Source of the DNA: a virus
Direction: 5' to 3' (one strand)
Virus record (IMG/VR): IMGVR_UViG_3300025809_000050
Span: 1-37,525 of that record
Length of the DNA stretch: 37,525 bases
Shown one piece after another: positions 15,482 through 24,439 of the stretch. Position numbers and translations under genes: made by a program. The notes beneath the pieces were generated by a model, which searched no databases, was not told where the DNA came from, and was given only the letters and a program-made list of their open reading frames with translations. Within the stretch, counting starts at the first letter, position 1; each line of letters opens with the position of its first letter.

Positions 15482-15515
15482 TAATATAGGGCTCGTTTAC
15501 TCGGGCCCAATATTA
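15482..15515 (+). terminator. GC-rich hairpin between head and tail genes
   Basis: GGGCTCG (15489-15495) pairs with CGGGCCC (15502-15508) around a TTTACT loop, with one T-G wobble. Beyond an A-A mismatch, six more A/T pairs extend the stem to 15482 and 15515. There is no T run after it. It could be a terminator, a processing site or a leader structure for the following gene. It resembles the hairpin after the capsid gene in having a CTCGT-containing left arm and a wobble pair. Confidence 0.6.
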
Positions 15516-15531
15516 TAATAAACAAATTAAA

Positions 15532-16497
15532 ATGGCAATAAACGTAGATCAGGTTTACAAAACCGTCTTATTAATAATAAATAAAGAGCAAAGAGGTTAT
15601 CTTACTCCTGACGAGTTTAATAAAATAGCAACACAAGTTCAACTAGAAACTATTGATGACTATTTTCAAACTATTAATCAACAAATGCGTGTGCCACAAA
15701 ATGATAGCGAATATGGAAATCGTTATAAAAACGTACAAGAAAAGCTAGACGCTTTTAAAAAAATAGGTCTTTGTACATTTAATGCCGCAACTGGAACTAC
15801 TCCAGCTTATTTTGATATACCAACATCTTCAAATGTATCAAGCGGATTTCAAACATTTAACACGTCAACAACAGCGACAGGTTATCCTTTAACTACAATA
15901 ACACAGGCGCAAGTTCAAAACGCAACTACAGTTGTTACTATAGAAACACCTACTGGCGCAGCGGCTATACCCTACGCAGCGGCTAAATGGAATATTACCG
16001 GAGGTATATTTAACGCTGATGCATCAACAACACCAGCAACTCCTATTGGAGCCGGTAGTAAAATAAACATAAACTTATTCCCTAATGATTTTTATAAATT
16101 AGGAACTATATTATATAGAGACGACAGAGAAGTTGAACAAGTTCAAAGAAATGAATTAGCTATGCTTAACATGTCTCCTATAAGTAAACCTACTGAACAT
16201 TTTCCAGTTTGTTTTTATGAGCAAAACAGAATAACTATATATCCACAAACTATAACTAATCAAGTTCAAGTGACTTATATTAGAAAACCTGCAGATGTAA
16301 TGTGGAATTTTTCTTCTACAACTGGTTATTACGTTTGGGATCCAGCTAGCTCAGTTGATTTTGAATTAGATATAACAGAGCAAACTAATGTTATAATAAA
16401 AATATTACTATACGCTGGAGTTGTAATTAAAGATCCGCAAATAGTTCAAGCTGCATCTCAAGAAATAGCTATGGAAAATCAAAACGAAAGAAATTAA
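15532..16497 (+). CDS. Virion connector/neck protein (321 aa)
   Basis: This 321-residue protein opens the tail-assembly block. The N-terminus (MAINVDQVYKTVLLIINKEQ, then GYLTPDEFNKIATQVQLE) is a block I associate with structural proteins of crAss-like and flavobacterial podoviruses. A beta-rich insert rich in Ala and Thr (about 80-185) is followed by a more conserved segment (LYRDDREVEQVQRNELAMLN, then YEQNRITIYPQTITNQVQVT) and a helical C-terminus (ELDITEQTNVIIKILLYAGV). It probably forms one of the rings between portal and tail tube. The position after the capsid genes and before the tail tube supports this; the exact ring is not determined. Confidence 0.65.
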   Translation: MAINVDQVYKTVLLIINKEQRGYLTPDEFNKIATQVQLETIDDYFQTINQQMRVPQNDSEYGNRYKNVQEKLDAFKKIGLCTFNAATGTTPAYFDIPTSSNVSSGFQTFNTSTTATGYPLTTITQAQVQNATTVVTIETPTGAAAIPYAAAKWNITGGIFNADASTTPATPIGAGSKININLFPNDFYKLGTILYRDDREVEQVQRNELAMLNMSPISKPTEHFPVCFYEQNRITIYPQTITNQVQVTYIRKPADVMWNFSSTTGYYVWDPASSVDFELDITEQTNVIIKILLYAGVVIKDPQIVQAASQEIAMENQNERN

Positions 16498-16503
16498 TAA
16501 GAT

Positions 16504-17769
16504 ATGGCAATACAACCACCAAGTAATGGATTAGTAACTGAAAATGCTCAACAATATTTTCAAGGCTCTCAAGGATTTAGAGCTGCCGCAGCCGGTGGTG
16601 GTCAAACATTTCTAACTGATTTTGATACTGATCTTGTATTAGGAAGTTCTACAAGTTGGAATCCTACAGACATAAACTATTCTTTAAATAATTTTAAGGT
16701 ATATACAAGTCCTACAGGAGCAGCGGGAACTTGGTCAGAGTGGATAACACAACTAGAGGTTACTAACGGTAAAACTATAACTTTAACAGCAGCGCCGGTA
16801 GCTAACGCGTACGTGGTTGTTCAGTTAAAAATACTTGATGGTGGTAAATATGGTAGCACTGAAGCTGATAAAGCTTATGGCCAAACAGTAGAAGACAACT
16901 ATGGAAGTTATCAATATGTTACATTAAATGATGTTGTAAGTAATTTTTTAGTAGGTTACGTAGGACAATATAAACTTTTACAAGACGCTAAAAGAAGTGA
17001 TATAATATTTTTTACTAAAAGAGCAATGCAAGAGTTTAGCTATGATACATTAAAAAGTATTAAATCTGCAGAACTTACAGTGCCAGCTAGCTTAACATTA
17101 GTGCTACCTCAAGACATGGTTAATTATGTTAAAATGTCTTTTATAGATGAGTTAGGAGTTAAAAGACCTATATATCCAGCAAATAATTTAACAATAAGTC
17201 CTTACTACACACAGGCTCAAGATTCAGCAGGTATACCTACTCAAGATAATTTTGGTAATGATTTAGAAGGAACTTCTATTACACAAGAAAGATGGCATAC
17301 TGCTAATGATAGTTTTATTAATGGTAATTTTGCAAATGATTTTACTAATGATATGTGGGCATATAACTGGGGAGAACTAGGAGGATTTATTGGTGGTGCT
17401 TATGGTCAAATGTATGGTATGGAAGGTCAGTACGCACAAACAAATGGTTGGTTTAACATGAACGAAAGAGAAGGTAAAGTTTCTTTTTCAAGTAATTTAG
17501 TAGATAGACTAATAGTGCTAGAATACATATCTGATGGTTTAGCATATGATTTAGATAGTAGAATACCAAAACTTGCTGAAGAAGCAGTATACGCATACGT
17601 GTTACACGCTTTAATATCAGTTAGAATAAATCAGCCTGAGTACGTTGTAAAAAGATTACAAAAAGAAAAAAGTGCTAAGTTAAGAAACGCAAAGATAAGA
17701 TTATCTAACATTAAACTTGATGAAATAGTTCAAGTAATGAGAGGTAAATCTAAATGGATAAAAAATTAA
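16504..17769 (+). CDS. Tail tube/stabilisation protein (T7 gp11 / P22 gp4-like)
   Basis: This 421-residue protein joins the head to the tail. An N-terminal beta domain (about 30-115: WNPTDINYSLNNFKVYTS, GKTITLTAAPVANAYVVVQL) is followed by the adaptor core (NDVVSNFLVGYVGQYKLLQD, RSDIIFFTKRAMQEFSYDTL, LPQDMVNYVKMSFIDELGVK). The pattern of an RA-QEFSYD helix and a LPQDxVNYVK strand is what I recall from the tail stabilisation proteins of crAss-like phages. The C-terminus is helical (LAEEAVYAYVLHALISVRIN) and ends in a basic tail. Six bases separate it from its neighbours on both sides. The family is inferred from remembered motifs. Confidence 0.75.
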   Translation: MAIQPPSNGLVTENAQQYFQGSQGFRAAAAGGGQTFLTDFDTDLVLGSSTSWNPTDINYSLNNFKVYTSPTGAAGTWSEWITQLEVTNGKTITLTAAPVANAYVVVQLKILDGGKYGSTEADKAYGQTVEDNYGSYQYVTLNDVVSNFLVGYVGQYKLLQDAKRSDIIFFTKRAMQEFSYDTLKSIKSAELTVPASLTLVLPQDMVNYVKMSFIDELGVKRPIYPANNLTISPYYTQAQDSAGIPTQDNFGNDLEGTSITQERWHTANDSFINGNFANDFTNDMWAYNWGELGGFIGGAYGQMYGMEGQYAQTNGWFNMNEREGKVSFSSNLVDRLIVLEYISDGLAYDLDSRIPKLAEEAVYAYVLHALISVRINQPEYVVKRLQKEKSAKLRNAKIRLSNIKLDEIVQVMRGKSKWIKN

Positions 17770-17774
17770 ATTAA

Positions 17775-20700
17775 ATGGCAGAGTCTAAAAACAGTTTCAT
17801 ACAATCTAAAATGAACAAAGACTTGGACGAAAGATTAATTCCAAGTAACGTTTACAGAGACGCTTTAAACGTAGCGGTATCTAGGTCAGAAGGTGGTGAT
17901 GTAGGTTCGTTAGAATCCATATTAGGTAACAAAGAAATATACAATGGAGGAACTCATGCTGATTTAGAAATTATTGGAAAAATTGTAGATGAAGTAAATT
18001 CTGTAATTTATTTTTTTAAAACAAATTATACTCAAACTGCAGATGTTTTACCTGGCGATGCTACTGCTTGGATAATGACTATAGAAAGATTTAGTATTGC
18101 TTCTGGATCTTCAAGTATATTAGTTCAAGGTAATTTTTTAAATTTTTCTACACAAAACTATATATATGGTGTTAACTTAGTTGAAGATCTTTTATTTTGG
18201 ACTGATAATAGAAACGCACCTAGAAAAATAAACATAACACAATCTTTAGGGTATTACACTAATGAAGACCAAATATCTGTTTGTAAGTTTTCACCTTATA
18301 AAGCCGCTGAACTAATAAATTTAAGATCTACTTTAACTACTAGCGCGGCTACACATCCTTCTACAATGACTGACGCTGAGGATTTACCTACTGTTTTAAT
18401 TGGTGTTAATGAAATTAGTTCAGTAAATCTAGCGGTAACTAGATATAGAAATGGGGATATTATAGAAAACGCTACAACAAATTCAGCTTGGGCTCTAGCA
18501 AACACAAATCAAACAGGAGCATGGTGCTACTATAATAACGATTTAGGTAACGGTGTTACGTATGGTGTTTTGTATAATAAATGGGCGGTTTTAGATCCTA
18601 GAGGTTTAGCACCTGTTGGATATACTGTATTATCAAAAGCGCAATGGACATCAAGTTTAACATCTGTGTCAAGCACAAGCGCAACACCTTTTGTTGGCGC
18701 GGGTGTTGTTTTAAAATCAGAAGAGTTATGGGAAACGTCAGCAACCGCAAATCAAGGTCAAAATACTAAAGGTTTTAATTCTTTACCAGCTGGAGAAAGA
18801 GTAGCATCAGGTACTTTTTTCCAAGAAATAACACAAACAACTAGCTATTGGACTAGTGATGCTGGTGATGATAGTTTTGTTCAAATGGTTTATAATTCTC
18901 CTAACGCTACAATAGAAGCAGCACCAGGTTCAAATCCAAAATTAGCAGGTAGATCAGTTAGATGTGTTAAAAACGCTAACTATAATGGCTGGAATGGAGA
19001 CCCTGAGTACTTAAAAGATAAATTTGTTAAATTTAGTTATAGATTTAAATTTGATGACAATGAATATTCAACAGCAGCTCCTTTTAGCCAAGATGTATTT
19101 ATACCCCAACAACAAGGTCAATTTGTAAACGATAATGAAAATCAAGCATTTATAACTACTGTTGTAGAATTTATGCAAAATTCTATTAACAATGCTGTAT
19201 TAAACATTGAGCTACCTACAATTGATATTTTTAATGAATATAAAATAAAAGGAATTGACATATTATTTAAAGAGTCTGATGCTCAGGCTTATTCAGTAAT
19301 AGAAAGCGTTGTTGTAGATCAAGCCTTTGTAGATAATTTAAACAACACAAATATTTATCAATACGCTTATCAATCAACTTTACCAATAAAAACTTTAACT
19401 TTAGATCAAACCACTAGAGTTTTTGATAAAGTACCTGTTAGAGCATTGGCTCAAGAAACTAGTGGTAATAGAGTGATGTATAGTAATTTTGCGCAAGGAA
19501 ATGGAGCGCCTATAGGTTTAAATTACTTTATAGATACTACTGAAAAAACTATACAGGAATATATACAATATCCACAACATTCAATAAAAGAAAACAGAAA
19601 CTACCAAGTAGGTTTAGTTTTAGCAGATAAATACGGAAGACAAACTGATATAATATTATCTAACTATGATGATCTTAAAGACGCTTTAGGAAACCCTGTG
19701 CCTGGTTCTAACGTGTTTTTAAATTATAAAGCGTTATCTTTTGCTGACGATATAAGAGATTGGATGGGAGATAATTTAAGATTAAATTTTAATTCTCCAG
19801 GTATACCTGAAGCAGCTGATTCTCCAAATGTAAATGCAGGTTATCCAGGCGTGTATGCTTTAGGAAATTATTACACAGTAAACATAACAACTGCACCAAT
19901 AGCTGCGTTACCTTATTTTTGGGATTATAGTAATCAGGTTATAGTTGCTACTACTACAAATCTAACAATGCTATTTACAAATATTGTTTTTGTAGATACT
20001 TCGCCAGCTGTTAATACTTACGAGCTTTATAAAAACACAGGATCAGGTTGGATAAAATTAACTAAAACAGTAGACTATTCTATAAGCGACGCAACAGGAG
20101 ATGATGACGTTACTGTTACATTTACAACTGGGGCTAGACCTGTTATTGGTGAGGCTTACAAGTTTACATTAAGATACACTGCTGAAAACTATAATAAATA
20201 CCAGTTAGGTAATGTAACTGCAAGTGCAAATCCTTTATTTCCTAATTTTGCTACTACTTATCAAGATTACTTTGCTATTGGTAAAGAGTTAAGAGGTTTG
20301 TATTGTGACTATACTAAAATAGAGGCTGTTACACCTATGTTTAATCCTGTTAGAGCTCTTTCATTTTTTACAAAAAAACAAATTGCTGACAGTTATTTAT
20401 TTGATAACAGCGGAACTACTAATCCTACTAGAACAGAAAAAACCTTAACAGCAGATACTACATTTGCTACTTATGATATAAACCCTAAAGGTTTCTATAG
20501 TTATAAAATAGGTATAAAACAATTGCAACAAGATTATTATAATGTATACTTACCTGGGTTTGTAAATGGATATCCTATAAATGATAATGATTTAGAGCGT
20601 GGTGAAACAGCATTTACAACACTAATATCTGATAATATAAATAAAATACCTAGAAACTTAGAAGACGTAGGTCCTTTACAAGATCAATTCACTAGTGATG

Positions 20701-22727
20701 AAAAAATATGGCCTAGAGTTATAAATACATTGCAAGTAGAAGACACTGGCACTACGCCTACTAGCTATGTTTATAATAGACAGTTTTACCCTTCATCAAG
20801 TCCTGATACTGCAGATTTAATTGGCACTGTTAAAGATGTTTTTCCTGAGGTTGTTTTTAGCGTTCCTCCAGCAGCGCCTACAAATAGTGAATACAATACT
20901 TTTACATTGTATGATCCTGAAACAAAACCTTATATTGCTCAATTTTCTACTCAATCCGCACTAGGTGTTAAAGAAGAAGATTTTACAGCCCCAGGAGCTG
21001 GAACAAGTAATGTTCCTTATCCAGCGGGTATGTCCTTAGCTGTTTGTGAAACAACACCTGTTGTAGTTCCGTTTGAAATATTTTACGAATCATCAACTAG
21101 TGATTTAATATCAGACTTAAACAATGCTATACAAGGTGAAAATACTGAAATAAACGGCATGACTACTCCTGTAGTAGATTTTGAAGAAAACAATCCTTCA
21201 GGTTCGTACATAACTTCTAATATTTTTCCAACTATTAATGGCACTCCTTACACCGGAGCAACAGGTAATTTAATATCAGTATTTAATTATCCACCAGATG
21301 CTAGCTTTACAGGTCCTGCTTCTAGTCCTAACACAACAAACTTTGCAGCTAGTGGCGCTAATCAAAGATTTTCATTTGATTCTTTAGCAACTGGTAGTAT
21401 AGCTATTAAAACAACAGATACGTTTTATGCTGGAGCAAATGGAGTAGGTACTGATTCAGGTGATCAACTAGGTAGTAGTTATGCTGGCAGATTTTTATGC
21501 ACTATAGCTTGGACAGATGGCGGTACAGTAATTAATCAAACTTTAACTTTAGAATTAGTTAATAATAGTCCTGTAATTTATACTACTGGAGTAGTTCAAA
21601 CCTCTTTTAATTCTAATACTTCTTTTATATTTGGAGCACAAGGAGTTATTGGTGGCGTAGGTGTGCAAAATGTTTCGCCTACAGCCATAAACGGAAGCGC
21701 AAGAAATACAAATAATTTAACTTTTGGAAATTGGGGGCAATATACTTTAGGTACTAGTCGTGGTGGAGCTAATCAATGCTGGAGTATTGTTTCATTAATA
21801 GAAACTTTAAATGGAGTAGCTACAACATATACTAATTCTTCTGATATTAATGATCGTTTTACTATACCTTTAACTGCTTTAACAGGTGTAAGTGGCGCTG
21901 CTAATAGAGCTTGTGGGTTTAACATGAAAGTAACTAACAACAATACACATCCTTTAGTCGCTGGTACAACATATGATTTTGTATTTAGAAATGCAGACAC
22001 TTCTGGTTTAACAGTAGATACAAACTTTAGTTTTACAGTACCTCAAAATAGTTATTCTGGATCAGTGGTTAGTACCGCTTATACTTCAGGCGTTGGAAAT
22101 GGTTCATCATTGTCTACATCTTTAGTAGGCACTTCTGCAGCACCATTACCATCATGGACAGGTCAGTTACAAAACTGGAGAAGCAGTGATTTAGTTTATT
22201 TGTGGGTAAGATTAAAAACATTTGGACCTACAGATCAAGCGTTTCAGGTAAAAGTAAATAACATAAATTCTAGCATCGCTAGACAAGGAGAGTTTCCTTC
22301 TACTCCAACTAATTCAAGCCCAAGTGTTACTGTAACTTTAGGCTCACAAAGTGGCCCTGGAGCAACTGAAACTTTTACAGCTACTAATCAATCTTTAGCT
22401 GCTTTTAATGCAACTACCACACAAATAGGTAATCAAATATGTCCTGGTATGGTAAACAGTAGCACAACACCTGCTTATGACTTTAGACAATGTGCTTTAG
22501 TTAATTTACAATTAGAAATAACACAAGCTCCTTACGCTAACCCAACTGGTGGTCAAACATGGGAGGCAGAACTAATGTATAGTCTTGCGGCTGGCGCTGG
22601 ATCAACAAAATATTCATTACCTTACGTAGCAGGTACTATACCTCCTTTTTATAGTAATGCATCAGGAGGATCACAAGGTTCGCAAATAGCTCCAACATTT
22701 ACACCTATACCAACAGGACCAAATTAA
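17775..22727 (+). CDS. Large tail (muzzle-like) protein with a FISUMP insert
   Basis: This 1650-residue tail protein begins NSFIQSKMNKDLDERLIPSN with NVYRDALNVAVSRSEGGDVG, a block I recall from muzzle/stabilisation proteins of crAss-like phages. Residues about 246-403 form a FISUMP-type domain: WCYYNND, YGVLYNKWAVLDPRGLAP, KAQW, GFNSLPAGERV, YWTSD, GRSVRCVKN. The core resumes with FVKFSYRFKFDDNEYSTAAP and ENRNYQVGLVLADKYGRQTD. A typical FEIFYESSTSDLISDLN block lies near 1100-1116. The last ~530 residues are Ser/Thr/Gly/Asn-rich beta repeats and probably face outward. The protein should form the distal tail and contact the host. The expected downstream part of the muzzle (ending in the next gene) appears to be a separate polypeptide. 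Confidence 0.8.
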   Translation: MAESKNSFIQSKMNKDLDERLIPSNVYRDALNVAVSRSEGGDVGSLESILGNKEIYNGGTHADLEIIGKIVDEVNSVIYFFKTNYTQTADVLPGDATAWIMTIERFSIASGSSSILVQGNFLNFSTQNYIYGVNLVEDLLFWTDNRNAPRKINITQSLGYYTNEDQISVCKFSPYKAAELINLRSTLTTSAATHPSTMTDAEDLPTVLIGVNEISSVNLAVTRYRNGDIIENATTNSAWALANTNQTGAWCYYNNDLGNGVTYGVLYNKWAVLDPRGLAPVGYTVLSKAQWTSSLTSVSSTSATPFVGAGVVLKSEELWETSATANQGQNTKGFNSLPAGERVASGTFFQEITQTTSYWTSDAGDDSFVQMVYNSPNATIEAAPGSNPKLAGRSVRCVKNANYNGWNGDPEYLKDKFVKFSYRFKFDDNEYSTAAPFSQDVFIPQQQGQFVNDNENQAFITTVVEFMQNSINNAVLNIELPTIDIFNEYKIKGIDILFKESDAQAYSVIESVVVDQAFVDNLNNTNIYQYAYQSTLPIKTLTLDQTTRVFDKVPVRALAQETSGNRVMYSNFAQGNGAPIGLNYFIDTTEKTIQEYIQYPQHSIKENRNYQVGLVLADKYGRQTDIILSNYDDLKDALGNPVPGSNVFLNYKALSFADDIRDWMGDNLRLNFNSPGIPEAADSPNVNAGYPGVYALGNYYTVNITTAPIAALPYFWDYSNQVIVATTTNLTMLFTNIVFVDTSPAVNTYELYKNTGSGWIKLTKTVDYSISDATGDDDVTVTFTTGARPVIGEAYKFTLRYTAENYNKYQLGNVTASANPLFPNFATTYQDYFAIGKELRGLYCDYTKIEAVTPMFNPVRALSFFTKKQIADSYLFDNSGTTNPTRTEKTLTADTTFATYDINPKGFYSYKIGIKQLQQDYYNVYLPGFVNGYPINDNDLERGETAFTTLISDNINKIPRNLEDVGPLQDQFTSDEKIWPRVINTLQVEDTGTTPTSYVYNRQFYPSSSPDTADLIGTVKDVFPEVVFSVPPAAPTNSEYNTFTLYDPETKPYIAQFSTQSALGVKEEDFTAPGAGTSNVPYPAGMSLAVCETTPVVVPFEIFYESSTSDLISDLNNAIQGENTEINGMTTPVVDFEENNPSGSYITSNIFPTINGTPYTGATGNLISVFNYPPDASFTGPASSPNTTNFAASGANQRFSFDSLATGSIAIKTTDTFYAGANGVGTDSGDQLGSSYAGRFLCTIAWTDGGTVINQTLTLELVNNSPVIYTTGVVQTSFNSNTSFIFGAQGVIGGVGVQNVSPTAINGSARNTNNLTFGNWGQYTLGTSRGGANQCWSIVSLIETLNGVATTYTNSSDINDRFTIPLTALTGVSGAANRACGFNMKVTNNNTHPLVAGTTYDFVFRNADTSGLTVDTNFSFTVPQNSYSGSVVSTAYTSGVGNGSSLSTSLVGTSAAPLPSWTGQLQNWRSSDLVYLWVRLKTFGPTDQAFQVKVNNINSSIARQGEFPSTPTNSSPSVTVTLGSQSGPGATETFTATNQSLAAFNATTTQIGNQICPGMVNSSTTPAYDFRQCALVNLQLEITQAPYANPTGGQTWEAELMYSLAAGAGSTKYSLPYVAGTIPPFYSNASGGSQGSQIAPTFTPIPTGPN
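18515..18980 (+). other. FISUMP-type domain inside the tail protein
   Basis: The stretch encodes the ordered marks of the Fibrobacter succinogenes major paralogous domain: a WCYYNND start, YGVLYNKWAV, DPRGLAPVGYTV, KAQW, a LKSEELW turn, GFNSLPAGERVASGTF, YWTSD and a GRSVRCVKN end. This domain is common in surface lipoproteins of Bacteroidota. Its presence in a phage tail protein suggests acquisition for host-surface contact. Confidence 0.8.
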
Positions 22728-22759
22728 AAAAACAAAAAAACAAGTAATAATAAGTAAGT

Positions 22760-24031
22760 ATGGCTGCAATAATTCCTATAAAATACTATAACACGTACGT
22801 TTTGAAAAAAATAGCTCCTGTAACTACTGATGATTATGATTGGTTTGTAGAAGAGTCTAGGATAAGAGGTGGGTATAACAACGTTCAAACAGGTTTATCT
22901 CCTCGTGCTTTTTTAAAATCAGAAAATAACGCTAGTGAAACTTTAGGTAATTCTATTATTTACTCTGGTGTTATAAATTCTAGAACTGGCATAAATCAAA
23001 CTAATCAATTTCCTTCTGGAGAAGATATTACAAGAACTGTTGACCCATCAAAAGGTAGCATACAAAAACTATACGCTGAAGATACTAATTTAATTATATT
23101 TCAAGAGCGTAAAGTAAACAGAGCCCTTATAGATAAAGACGCTATATACACGCAAGAAGGTCAACCAGTACAAACAGCTTCTAACGTTGTAATTGGCGCT
23201 ATTATTGCTTATGCAGGAGAATTTGGTATAAGTCAAAATCCAGAAAGCTTTGCTGTGTATGGATATAGAAAATATTTTACAGATAAAGACAAAGGATCTG
23301 TACTTAGATTATCACAAGATGGTCTTACTGAAATATCTAATTATGGAATGTATGACTTTTTTAGAGATCAGTTTTTAGATTTAGATAGTGGAAAAGCTGT
23401 TGGAGGCTGGGATATACATAACAAATGTTATACGTTAGCTTTAAATCCTGCTTCTACAAACTTTGCATCTCAAACTTTAAGTTTTGACGAAGGTGTTAAA
23501 GGTTGGACGAGTAGATATAGTTATACACCTACAAATATGTTTAGCGTGCAAAATAATTTCTTTTCTACAAACAGTGGTAATATATATCAACATTATTCAA
23601 CCGCCGTAAATAGAGCTAATTTTTATGGTGTCCAATATATATCAAGTGTAGAAACTATATTTAACACAAACCCTTCTTTAGTAAAAAGTTTTAAAACTAT
23701 AAATTATGAAGGCGCTGGAAATTGGACAATGGCTAAATTAAATACAAACGAAGATAGAGCCAATGTAATTACTCCTTTTGTAATGCCTACAACTTTAGCT
23801 CAAATGCAAACAGGTTTACTTAAAAATGAATTTAAACAAAAAGAAGACAAATACTTTGCTAATTTAATAAACGCTTCTGCGTTTGAACAAGGCGAGGTTG
23901 TGTATGGTAAATCTATATCAGGAGTTAAAGGGTTTTTTGCTACAGTAGAGATGACAGCAACAAATACAGCTACGTCAGGTACTAATGAATTATTTGCAGT
24001 ATCTTTAGAATATAACGAATCATCATATTAA
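22760..24031 (+). CDS. Second tail (muzzle C-terminal-like) protein
   Basis: This 423-residue protein lies 32 bases after the large tail gene. It contains LYAEDTNLIIFQERKVNRAL, then QNPESFAVYGYRKYFTDKDK and GSVLRLSQDGLTEISNYGMY. In crAss-like muzzle proteins I recall these blocks near the C-terminal end of one long chain. Here they are a separate gene, so the muzzle is probably built from two polypeptides. The C-terminal third is helical and charged, then beta-rich (FFATVEMTATNTATSGTNEL). There is no signal peptide. The leader is A-rich with no Shine-Dalgarno site. It could equally be a tail tubular B-like protein of T7 type, since it sits just before a gp13-like gene. Confidence 0.75.
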   Translation: MAAIIPIKYYNTYVLKKIAPVTTDDYDWFVEESRIRGGYNNVQTGLSPRAFLKSENNASETLGNSIIYSGVINSRTGINQTNQFPSGEDITRTVDPSKGSIQKLYAEDTNLIIFQERKVNRALIDKDAIYTQEGQPVQTASNVVIGAIIAYAGEFGISQNPESFAVYGYRKYFTDKDKGSVLRLSQDGLTEISNYGMYDFFRDQFLDLDSGKAVGGWDIHNKCYTLALNPASTNFASQTLSFDEGVKGWTSRYSYTPTNMFSVQNNFFSTNSGNIYQHYSTAVNRANFYGVQYISSVETIFNTNPSLVKSFKTINYEGAGNWTMAKLNTNEDRANVITPFVMPTTLAQMQTGLLKNEFKQKEDKYFANLINASAFEQGEVVYGKSISGVKGFFATVEMTATNTATSGTNELFAVSLEYNESSY

Positions 24032-24036
24032 ATTAA

Positions 24037-24438
24037 ATGAAATTAAGAAAATTAACAGACCAAGACTGGGATACACTGTGTAAATGGTGGGATGCTTGGC
24101 CTAAATGGGTTAACCCACCTAAAAGCTTTTTACCAGATAATGGAAAAGGAGGTTTTATGGTAGAAAAAGACAACAAACCAATATGCGCAGGTTTTATTTA
24201 TTTAACTAACTCTGACGCAGTATTATTAGAGTGGATAGTATCAGATCCTAACTATAGAGAAAGTGATAGAAAACAAGCTCTAGAGCTCTTAATAACAGGA
24301 GCAGAAGAAGCATGTAAAATTATAGGTAAAAAACATATGTTTAGTATAGGTAGAAATAAACATTTAATAAATACGCATGAAAAATTAGGGTGGACTGTTG
24401 ATACTAGTCCGTCTCATGAATTAATAAAAAATATATAA
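24037..24438 (+). CDS. T7 gp13-like GNAT-fold internal virion protein
   Basis: This 133-residue protein reads as a small GNAT (N-acetyltransferase-like) fold. An N-terminal strand-helix (LRKLTDQDWDTLCKWWDAW) is followed by strands GGFMVEKDNKPICAGFIYL and AVLLEWIVSDPNYRE. A long helix (QALELLITGAEEACKIIG) leads to the last strand and helix (MFSIGRNKHLINTHEKLGWT). The N-x-H-LI..H..LGW ending parallels the end of T7 gp13 (VGNTSHIRFLKTIG). T7 gp13 lies in the same place, between tail tube and gp14, and is needed for internal core assembly. The acetyl-CoA loop (Q/RxxGxG/A) is not clear, so catalysis is doubtful. A true acetyltransferase acting on the host is an alternative. Confidence 0.75.
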   Translation: MKLRKLTDQDWDTLCKWWDAWPKWVNPPKSFLPDNGKGGFMVEKDNKPICAGFIYLTNSDAVLLEWIVSDPNYRESDRKQALELLITGAEEACKIIGKKHMFSIGRNKHLINTHEKLGWTVDTSPSHELIKNI

Positions 24439-24439
24439 A

